This document shows, one piece after another, positions 13,301-25,300 of a stretch of DNA of 64,000 nucleotides. The stretch covers positions 85,619,143 to 85,683,142 of the forward strand of contig NW_026262679.1 of assembly GCF_021869535.1 (NCBI RefSeq). The letters run 5' to 3'. Below the pieces are notes generated by a model that saw only the letters and a list, made by a program, of their open reading frames with translations, was not told where the DNA came from and did no database searches. Position 1 is the stretch's first letter. Each line of letters begins with the position of its first letter. The DNA is from Mytilus californianus (lineage: Eukaryota; Mollusca; Bivalvia; Mytilida; Mytilidae). Made by a program: the position numbers and the translations under genes.

Positions 13301-16300
13301 ATATAATATTAATAACGCTATTTATGCGGCAAATATATATGACTTGTGCAATGTATAACTTCTGTTATGATATAAAAAAATAAATAAATTAATGTACATG
13401 TATATTGCCATTAACGCTTACGTTTATGTATATACATGCAATGTGACAAGGGAAGGATTGTACCACAAAACAAAAAACTGATTCATAGATATAGCGTATA
13501 ATACTGATCTGACTTTTTGAATATGATAAATAAAGAATAAATATACATATCCAGGCGTCATTTTCACCAATACACAATAATTATCCCTGTTAAAAACCTT
13601 TCGGAAATTTTTGTAATTACTGCCGCCATGAAATCCCATTCAGATGTTCTTGTTGAAATGGGGAAAATACAAGAACTGGATAGCTTTTTCTTGACGTTAC
13701 ATCAAGTGCTTAACCAATTTTGTTTATCAGTCTGATATGTCTGTCAATTATTATATAGAGCACACCACACACATATTAACATATACTGAGTGCATATAGA
13801 AACGCAATACATCATATCCCAATCCAATTTAGTCCCTTTGAAATAACAATACAAAAATGTTCTTGCAGTTGATTTCTCAACCTTTGGGTACATGCTACTT
13901 TAACTTTTGATCATATAATCGGCTTTCCATTACACTGGAACAAATGCAAAGGAAAATTGATAATTTGTATTCCTTTTTGATATTGCTATTAAGGAATATA
14001 ATGTGGAAATTTGCTATCCAAGTGTAAATTTCGATTTTTTGGTTTAAAATGTTGAATTTGTGAACCTTACAATCTAATAAAATTGCTTGAAAATTTCTGC
14101 ATCATGCATATCATAAGAAGTCTTAAAAATCGTAGAACAATTGGTCAAATTCCAAAGAATATCTGTCGGTTTGAATTTCCATTAACGGAAATGCATGTTC
14201 GAGTTGGGTTTCTATTGGCACTCAGTATAATTAATAAAAAAACCACTTTTACTCACAGGATTATTTTAAGAATCTGGGTAATGTGTGTTTAGTTTAGTGT
14301 AAGGAACTTAGAAGGCTTGCAGTTTCAGAACTTATTGCATACCACAAAATGGATGATTTGAAATATCTTCTGAACAATGGGAATACATAGTATGTATAAT
14401 ATGTTATATACAATATATCTGCAATAAAGATAGAGGTTGCTGATTAATATCATAATATCATGTCGAACAGAATTCAATATAAAAGGACACTTTTCACTAG
14501 ATATAATTAACAATTATAGTGCATTAATATATTGAAAGTGATTTTACCTCTTCCCATTGCTGTACATATCTTACTAATCGTGATAACCTGAGCAATCTTA
14601 GTAAACTGAGCAGTTTGGCTAATCGTAACATTCGTAGGGCTCTCCCTGAAAAATAATTGTTGATATGTATTAGAAAATTGGAGAAAAAACAATTAATTAC
14701 TAGTATCAAAATAGAAAATAATAATTTGTTTCTTCACATTAAATTATGTGTTAAACATAAAAGCATACCAAGAATATCAATACTATATGTAGTTACAAAT
14801 GTATTTTGATAACAGATGTTAATAATAGATATTGAAATGAATTCTGGAAATAATTCATACGAAAGATAAGTAACATAAGAGCTTCGTATATCTTTAACAA
14901 TGATTACACTGTTATATTTAAGTCACTCTGACATAATAGACAACTTTCTATAAAATAAATACATTTTACAAAGATGTGGTGTACAATTAAACAGAAATAT
15001 ACGCTCAAAGCTTTAAATTCATATAATTTTGATCACGATAGATGCCTTATTTTTTTTTAAAGTTTGTATTTGCATTTGTCTGATTGAAAACTCACAAGTC
15101 CTGTAGTTGATCAGTTCCTTTTGTTCAGATACTGGCCTTTAACCTTTACAATTGACTACATCATTCTTTCATAAAATCTGAACTGACAAAAAATGGACAC
15201 AATATGCGTATTGCACAAGAGATTGTTATTGTGTAAAACGTGGCATTTCATCATTTTGTTGTCAGCATTTCTGCATTTTATGCTTATGATTCACCGGTAC
15301 AGATTTTCATTTCCATATTGTATATTCAATTGATTTAAAGATAAACGAAACGAAGTGAAACTAGGCTGACGCCGAACACTATGTTTTGGTAAATAATTTG
15401 ATATAACGATGGCTTCGATTCATATCATTTCCAATACCAGAAAAATTCTTTGACTGTACGTTGATTTTTGACGTCATTTAAATGTTTTATGTTCACACTG
15501 CTACCTGCAACTTTGGACTGACCAGGTCATTGAGCCCGCTTCATACTTTTCAAGCATACGTCTGTATTTTTACATATATTATCCAACTATATCTTAGTTG
15601 TCAATTCGTTTGATGTGTTTGTGCTTTTGATTTTGCCATTTGAGTAGGGACTTTCCGTTTTGAATTTTCCTCGGAGTTCAGTATTTTTGTGATTTAACTT
15701 TTTTTAGCACATGTATGTATCATATCGTTTCACATTTATCAAACCGTGACAAGGACATTATCTAAATTAATATATTTTCCTTTAGATCATCGTCCTGACG
15801 TAGATTTTATGCTCAACAAACGCACAAATGAGTTTAATATAACGTCGTCTGAACAAAATACTTCGACGAAAAGATTAAATAAGGACAAAAGTTTTAAAAC
15901 AATATTGTTTTCGGAAAGAAGACAATTATTTACAAAGCTAGTAGCAAAAACATGAACATAATACAAGTAACAACATCAAGAATAAAAGATAGATACATAA
16001 ATAAAATATGAACATGCAGGTAGAATGTATAATACGTTCCCTGCAAGGCGACCATTCTCACACCAGCAATAAAACGCAAATAAAAATGGGAGATAAATAG
16101 TAGCAAGTAAGTTTGAATGCAACTTTTGTGGAACGGTCGTCTTCTGTTTAAACAAGGATTCAAAACACTTATTTCAGGAAATGCAAAGAACATTATAGAA
16201 GCGTCAATACATTGGAAACATGTCACTGTTTTTTGTTTTTCTTATTTCTGCAGATACATAAATTAATTCTAATATAAAGAAACAAATACAAAGGCCAGAT

Positions 16301-19300
16301 ATTTATTTTCTAGGACAATTAAAGCGCTTTTTGATTGATAATCATTAATGCTAAATAAAGGGAACGGTCAACTATTTGAAAATGACAATAAAATATAGCT
16401 TGTGAAGTAACGTGAGCAAAAATTCAATATACATAAGACTTGAGGAACATCTACGTGTAAATACGAGAATGATCACCTTGCCAATAAGGAGTGACATCCA
16501 ATCTGGTTTCAGTACCTGCGTGGAACAGCTGGTTTGCCTCTGCATCCCACAAGAGGAAAATATAATCCATTGGAATGGAACTTATCAAATCTAAGAAAAA
16601 CCAACTTTTTATATAATGTCTTGCGATTAGCTTTGGATCCAAAATAATTTCATCTGCAAAGTCATTAACAATCACACCTGCAAACAGATAAAGTATGATC
16701 TTACTCATGCAACCTTATTGGTTCATCATATTTTGTATATATACATGTATTGTATTGTAATAATATCATATATAGATTAAAGGTAAAACTCTTGCATAAA
16801 AAGTCTAGTTTGCGATGAGCCCATATGTGAACAAAAGTTCCAATTAATTTACCTACTATTATGTTATCTGCTTTTTGATAAAAGATTCCATCTTTTTTCC
16901 ATGAATTATTACGAACACTTTAAAATATCGATATTTGAACATATATAAACATAACACAAATTACAAGCTACCTAAATGATATTCTGCACCATATGCACAT
17001 TTCGAAAAGGTATTTCATGTTTGTCGTGATCGACACCAAATGATGATATCTAAAGCAAAAAAAAACAAAAAATTGACACCAACTGTAGCTAGTGAACATC
17101 TATGGAGACAAAAAGATAATCTACAAAACACACTTCAAATCCGTTTGTCAATTGAAAATTGTGCATTTCTTTGTAAATGAACGTAATAAGATGTGAAAAT
17201 GAGCATTTAATGTCGTTCTTTGCTTTATGGTCTTGCATGGCTGAAATATTTAATATATTTAAGACAGTGATCGTTTAACATTATTGGTTCGAAGATCAAA
17301 GTCTTTTGAAAATGCTTAATTCGATTGGTAAAAACCAAGGATTATATGAATTCGCAAAAAATTTAAGCTTAAGGGTGTCTGTCGACAACAAATACACATT
17401 CTTACTTTCCATGCATTCAAAAATCTCCAATAATTTCACAATTGGAATGAACTAATCTAGTACAAAAAGCCGCATTTTTAAAAACAGATTCCTAAAATCT
17501 GTAGTACTTTTCCATATATCATGCACTTCATTTTCGAAATTATATACTTTATGGGATAACTGGTCCGTACTGGATTACAGAAGTGGGAATGTGTTATTTT
17601 TAATCAATATTTAGACACTTTTAAGGTGTCATTAAAATTCCTCTCTAAAGCATTATCAAGGCGACCGTTTCGCTTGAAAAAAAAAAGAAATGTTTCGACT
17701 TTGTAAAACGAATGAATTAAGAATTTCGTTTACATGAAGTTATATTGTTGGTATCATTGCCATTTAAAAACAATCCTCTATTAATCATACCGAACATGTC
17801 AAGGGTCGGGACAATGTATGTTTTGACAAAAGGTCATGAGAACTTGTCGTTATTGCTCGAGTCCGTATGTTGACCTCTTGATGTCTTATTTTATTTTTAT
17901 TGTCTTCTTTGGTTGACGCCTCATCGACCGGTTACTGTCTTTTTTTATTCCAGTCTGATCGATTTCACAATAATATCCAAGGCAAATTACAATATAATTA
18001 CAAGAACATGCATTCATTATTTGAGAATTGCATAAATGCTATCATCGAGAAACAATAGACAGGTATAACGACTAGATCCATGTGTCTCTGATCTATACCA
18101 AAGTCATTAATAAAATTTAATGGCTTATTTAATTTCATTACATTAAATACAGTGGATTTTGTTTGCAAATACAAATCTCATATACGAAGCAGTCCTCTTT
18201 AGCTTTCAATTTGAGTTCGACCGGGAGTGTTCTTCACTCATCTAATGACTCCTGCGGGAAATAATATCCTTGATATTTTGAATAACAACCATAGAGATCA
18301 ATCAAATGTAATAGTTTTTATTGCTAAGCTTGTGTACAATGGTAGTTTTGTAATGTACCAATATATAGAATGTCATCTTTTAACTATGTTTTATTGCTAG
18401 ACGATTTTGTTTTCACATCCAGACAATACAATCATGTTGAGGCAACAAACGCATTTTATCAAGTTTAATGTTTGACAATTAATCTGTTTTTATTGTACAA
18501 TTTCAGGACTGTCTAGTCATTTGGCCCTCCTGTGACACGTTCTCTGCTACGACAGTATCAATATGAGTTCGCCGGGGACAAATTTGAATGTTTAAAAAGT
18601 ACATTATTGTTTCTATGTTATTTTCTGTTTAACACAAAAATCGGCAAAAGCAAGATAATTTTCGTTACGCACTATACTCAAGTGATTTTCTACTGTTTGT
18701 GTACATCACAGGAACACGCCAATACTCAGTTCCAGTACAAAACTATATTAGAGAAGCCCATGGGGGGATACCAACTTATTCGATTGACATAAGCAAAGAT
18801 TGCCAATCTCGTTATTCTGACAATATATATATTATCTAATATGCCGTGCAAATTATTTGAAAAAAAATAAACGATAAAAACACAAAAAAACTTTGAATCG
18901 ATAAACAATTCAGCAAATTTATTTAATTTGCCTTTTTTTAACATGAAAGGTATGGAAATACGGTAAATTCGAACTGAGACAAAATATTTGTACCAAAGTG
19001 ACAAGGACTAGCAAGTATACGAAGAATCTTAGTTTCTGATAAGTAGCAGATCCTGGAAAATGGAACATGCTTGGAGTCAAACATTCTAAAAATCATAATG
19101 TAAAGATAAACCGTTTTATTTTTTAACTCATTGTAACATACAAATTGATGTACTTTTCTTTGCTAATATTTGAGAAGTTGGACACAATTTCTTAGTCGTT
19201 TTTATTTCAGATAAACTTTAACCTAAAAAAATATTATAAATTTTTGTTTCAAATCATCGATCAATCAATCCGACTACCCGAAATATTAACCTATCTGACG

Positions 19301-22300
19301 TATTTGCAAATTCTTTAATTGCACTATCAGATATATTGATGATGTCATATCAACCGCACTACATAAAATTTACGTCACCATCACAAATTGATTGACCGAT
19401 AATATGAGTTTCTGTCTGAACTCACTACCGACATGTTGTCGCAGTTGTTATCAAATAGTTCGTTTCTATGTGTGTTGGCGTTTGTTTTTGTTGCACTTCG
19501 GTGTTCCTGTTGTTCATTTGTTTTCCTCTTATAGTTGATGTGCTTCCCTCGGTTTTGGTTTGTAACCCGGATTTGTTTTCTCTCAATCGATTTATGACTT
19601 TTGAACACCGGTATACTACTGTTACCTTTATTTATATACCATAATAGAGACGCGTAATCCGTTGATGCACCCTGTCTCGCTCCCTTTTGAGTTCTTACAA
19701 TTCCATCAGTGTTTTGTTTTGTTACCTTGCTTTGCATCTTCTCATTTGATTCATATGAACGAATATCGGTAAACTACTGCTGCCTAAACTAACATATTCT
19801 CGTTTATTATAATTTAATACACCAGACGTTACAATAACATTAACGGTACCAATTTTCTGCCCCAGATGCACTTTACGACAATAAATGTCTCTTCAGTGAT
19901 GCTCGGGGCCAAAATTTTTAAAAATTTAAAGCTTATTAAAAATATGAAGAGCTTATAAACCAAAAATGACAAAAAAATAAAACCAAAGTCGGGCAAGGAA
20001 TCACCTGTTATCTATGGTAAAAAATATTCAAGTGAACAAAACATCTACATTTTATTGTATTGGTTCAAATTTTTTAATACCGCATTGGTTTACTACTTAT
20101 AATTGTAGGTAATAGAAAGATGATGACGGTTTCTTTTTTTTTGCATTGAATCCGTGATTACAATTTCAATTTCATGTTGACAATTTTAAGATATCAAGTA
20201 TAATCAACCTATTAATCAAAACTGAATAAAAGGAAATGATCTCTATATTTCAAAATTTAAGTTTGTTTTCAAATAACCAGCCAAAATATGGCCTAAGCAT
20301 AAAAAAATGGTCATTCTTTCTTTCTTTGCTATTTAGTCAGACTGGCATAAAAAGAAATGAATCGAACCATAATCGATAGAGCATATAGTTGTAATTTTAG
20401 TATTACGATATTATAGTAAACAGATATACTGAGTAAACATGAATAAGCAACATCAACATCGAATTATCAATCAGGAAATTTGTAATCGGACAAGCGTTGA
20501 AAGAAAGTTTAAAATTATCGAAATGTTTATGTTGGACAGAGAGTTGTCTTTCTTTGACTTGTGGTTTTATATTGCCTGCTTGTATCTTCTCCACTTTCTA
20601 AATCAATCTGAAGTGTTTGATATTGGAAACAATTTTGTCAATTTCAAACGTTCTCTGATTTTACAATATTCCCCACTCGTACTTTAAATTTCAAGTAAAA
20701 AGAAAGAAAAATTATATTAAAAGATTTGCATGATACCTTTAAACGGATCGAAACACAATGACAACAATTTTTTATTGGTTGTGTTCACTGTTAAAGAAGT
20801 GTCTGTCATTGTTTGGAAAATGTCAAAAGTTAGTTATATTCTTTCATCTGATTGTGTTCGAATCTGTTCGACACACATTCATCTACAAAAACAATTATTA
20901 AGTCAATAATTGACTATAATGGGATACATACCCGTTCTAAAATTAATAACAATATCCAGGAAAAAAACTGTATCTGATATGCAGTTGAATACTATCCAGT
21001 GTGTACTGAGATCGTCATTAAAAAATGATATGGCAACAGGAAGTATGATCAGATTGGCAATTAACAGAACTAACATAAATAAATCCCAATAAAATCTGAA
21101 ATTGAAAAAAAAGTAGTATTAACACAATAACATTCATACATTATAGACATAAACTCTGAACCAATTATTTGATAATAAAACACCGCATACCCCAAACAAT
21201 CCCGAACCATAACATAAAAAACCATAAACATAGTTTTTTACAATTGGACCAGCAAATTTAAAGGAAAAAAGATAATTCTTTATTAAAAAGTTTGTATAAT
21301 TTAAAATTCAAGTCATTCAATTGTGAAGAAAAAAGGATGTGGAGTTAGAAATGAGACTTTCTCAACGTAAAGAAATAAAACTTGTATCCTTATTCAAGAC
21401 AACACATAATTAGGTCGATAGCAGATATGTCGAAAGTTTGTTGCTCGGGTTTATTTAACTTTCAGACAAATTAACTTTTCATATGCGTTAAGTTGCCTTA
21501 TTACAGGAAAACAAAAATCAAAAATAGCGAAAAATCATGAAAAATTTGGAAAAAACAAATCAGATCGAATCTGATCAATAATTTATTGGCAAAATTCCAT
21601 GAACTTTGCTTTTCTTTTCATATTTAAATCAGTCCTATTTATTAAAAAAAAAAAACATTTGATATATTCAATGTATTTCACATTTGCTTTCCATCGATTT
21701 TCTATGTCAGTAGAATTCAATGAATGTTCTGTCAACATTCAAACAACTTAACGACTCTTTAGTCAATAGATGTTCTGTTTACAAAACAATGTATATTTCA
21801 TCTGCGAATATTACCAATATGACTATTATACATTTGTTTTTTGGTATATTAACCCACTTATTGACCTTTTTTCACTTTGACAATAGGCAGACAATGCCAT
21901 TTGTAAATAATCATTTTTGTTCAAGACTAAATTCCAAAAATCGAGCAGGTGATACATTTAAATCCAATTAAATTCTGGGAAATTATCGATTCAAAACATC
22001 CTTAGAAGTCAACATTTTAAACACTTTTTGGTGAATTTAATTTATAACAACAATGCAAAGAACCGATTTTAAGATGTATTTAAAAACATTGAAACCCATT
22101 TTAAAATTTTAAGATATTACTTCTGCTAGTCGTATGACAATATCATTACGTTGTAATGGAAAGGAATCTGTCAAATATCCAAAACCTCGTTATTCATGGA
22201 TATACAAGCATCCGTCTATATAATATCATATAGGCATTAACTATCAAATGTAACGACATAAACTGGAATCGATACATTGTTATTTCATTACAGTTGCGTT

Positions 22301-25300
22301 GGAATGCTTATTATTGAATAATTATAGCAAGCTGAAGTGGTGGCTTTTTGTATCGATTTATGTCACATTGTACGTTTTCAATGGTTCACTGATAAATCTA
22401 CAAAGATATCCAATACTAATATTTTTATTTTGGCTTTTTGTATTTCACATACACAGACATGATAATATTATTTTTTACCAAAAAAATGTTTCCCCCCACC
22501 CCCCTCAAATTAAATCGAATATCTGTAATTCGACTACTACCAGATTAAATCAAAATTTAATTTGAAAGACAATCGTCCCAAAATAATGTAACATACATTT
22601 TACTTATTATATTTATAGTATTTCAAATGTTTCATTTTAGTAACGTGAATTCACAAAGCAATTTAAAAACAATTTCACTTATATTACGATAACTTATTCA
22701 GATACTTTAATGCTATAAATCATATAAATACATATCATAAGTAAATGCATTTTAGTCTTCAACGATTATTTTGGTCTTAACATCATCTGAAAAGTCATCT
22801 GAACAATGAATTATCAAGCCAAGTTAAGTCTTTTGGTTAATTTTCAGACTTTCTTACTACGGTAAATTCAGTACTGTTCAGACAATTTGCTTGCAGTCAA
22901 TTTATAGCTGTTTAGTAGCTTTTAAAACAATTAAGTAAGTTGTTGATGTATACAGGTAAATAACAACTACTGAACAGTTTGAAAGTAGACTGAAAAGATC
23001 TTAACCGACTGCAAACAATTGTCTGAACAGTACTGAATTTACCGCAGATGATAAGTCATAAAATTGACTTTAGACTGAAAATTATGTAGTACTTTATTGT
23101 TCGGTCTTTTCAAAGCTGTTCAAATCAAAATTGGTTTACAAGTGTTTTCATTACAATTGATTACTTGTAATTTGCATATTGTGTTACTTCGATAAACCGT
23201 GTTTTTTTTATTGTTTGTGTGATTTATGAAAGACAAATTAAGAACAAATCATTCTGTGTAAACAAAAACACATTCTGATTCCTATCATTTTTTTTTTTTG
23301 GAAACTGACATCATTAAGATACATGATTTTAAAAAAATCAACATTTCTTTGGGAACTAACGGATTCTCCCCGCCAAGTTGTGTCTTTATTTGTGCAATTG
23401 TTTTCTTTATATTCCAGTGCAATCATAGATATTACACGAGCCTTTGTCAAGTAATGATATCAAAATTCTATAATAGTTTTCTGATACTAGAAATACTATG
23501 CGTATCAAAAGGTGTGAATAAAGATTAATCGCTTTTTTCGGATAATTTCTAAATAGTCCATTTGTTAGTCAAATGTCAAGGTCTAGGAAGTACAACGGTT
23601 GCTTTTAAATGCTTTGTGTTTAATGTAAACTTTTTTTCCACTAGCGTCACTGATGACTTTTTTGTAGGTAAAACGCGCGACTGGAGTACAAAATTAAGAC
23701 AGTTATCTTTGATGAGTTATTTATTAATAAGGGTAAGATTAGATTAATACAATTAGTAAAATGTGAGTGATATATATATATAGCAGCAAAAGAATAGTTC
23801 TTTGAGATTTATTGAAAGATATAACTGGCAAATACATTCTACCTAAATAAAGTTTCTGTGTAAAAGAAAAGTCATGGAGCCGAACAAATGTAAAACATCG
23901 TTATGATGCTCAAACGTGAATCCGATAGTTGACAATTATATTTTTGGCTCACAAGTACTCAAGTCGGATATGATTACATACAGCATAGATAATCGCCTTA
24001 TTTTGAAAACATTTTATCAGAAATTCACCTTTTCAATTATTATGAAAATAAAACAAGTAGAATACCAAAGGAATCTTCAAAATCAATTTGATAAACTATA
24101 AGGAAACCCAAAGAAGACAACCATGCCAAGATTAAAAAAACAATACTATAATAAAAACCTGTGCCAATTCTTATTTTTATTAAAATTGGCAAGAATGATT
24201 TTTAGTATACTTTTACGAAAATAACACTTGTCAGGCACTTGACCGATGTTTGATTCCTGTTCTATACCCGAACAGAGTTCCACGTACAAGATAAGCACAG
24301 AAATTTAATTCCAATTATTTCCTTTTTAAGAGGCATTTTCAAAATAACAAAAAAATTTAGATATTAGCAATTTCTCAATATAAAATAAACAGCTGCTCCA
24401 TGAGCGCATGATAAGTCCCGTCGTCTTGTGTGAATTTTTATGCTATAATCATAAATAGTTTCTGACATACGGCGCGACATGCGAAACCCCCCCCCCCCTT
24501 TTTTTTTTACAAAAAACTCAATATCTCTAAAATAAAATTTTGAATCAAATCAAAAAGTATACAGATCTTTAGATTAATATAACTAAGAAGTGTGTAAAAT
24601 TTTAAGCAATAATCATAAATCGTTTTTGAGATACGGCGCGACATGGGAAAACCCCCTTTAAAAAAAATCAATATCTCTAAAATAAAATTTTGAATCAAAA
24701 CCAAAAAGTATACAGATCTTTAGATTAATATAACTAAGAAGTATGTAAAATTTTAAGCAATAATCATAAATCGTTTTTGAGATACGGCGCGGCATGTGAA
24801 AAACCCCTCCCCCTTTTTTAGCTCACCTGGCCCGAAGGGCCATGTGAGCTTTTCTCATCACTTGGCGTCCGTCGTCCGTCGTCCGTCGTCGTCCGGCGTC
24901 GTCCGTCGTCGTCCGGCGTCGTCCGTCGTCGGCGTAAACTTTTTACATTTTGAACTTCTTCTAGAGAACCACTGAATGGAATGAAACCAAACATGGCATG
25001 AATGTTTCTTATGAGGTGCTGACCAAGTGTTGTTACTTTGTAGCCGTTCCATCATCCAAGATGGCCGCCAGCGGGGTACTTAGTTTAACATAGGACCCTA
25101 TGGGAAATGCATACAAATGACTTCTTTTAGAGAACCACTGAATGGAATGAAACCAAACATGGCATGAATGTTCCTTATGAGGTGCTGGCCATGTGTTGTT
25201 ACTTTGTAGCCGATCCATCATCCAAGATGGCCGCCAGCGGGGAACTTAGTTTAACATAGGACCCTATGGGAAATACATACAAATGTCTTCTTTTAGAGAA

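Larger units (their letters stand above)
14646..16515 (-). other. HCN intron 3
   Basis: This 1.87-kb intron separates S3 from S4. Its first 39 bases on the minus strand (16515-16477) can be read as an in-frame exon extension. A reversed family C fragment lies at about 15605-15700. The rest shows nothing recognisable. Confidence 0.88.
16678..20931 (-). other. HCN intron 2
   Basis: This 4.25-kb intron lies between S1-S2 and S3. It contains dispersed repeat pieces at 19390-19645 and 19835-19925. Otherwise it is AT-rich DNA with short random frames and no coding signal. Confidence 0.9.

Noticed and set aside
19381..19737. 118-codon minus-strand frame as a gene
   Set aside because: It lies within a recognised dispersed repeat, has no known domain and no splice context. 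I cannot exclude that the parent repeat once encoded protein.
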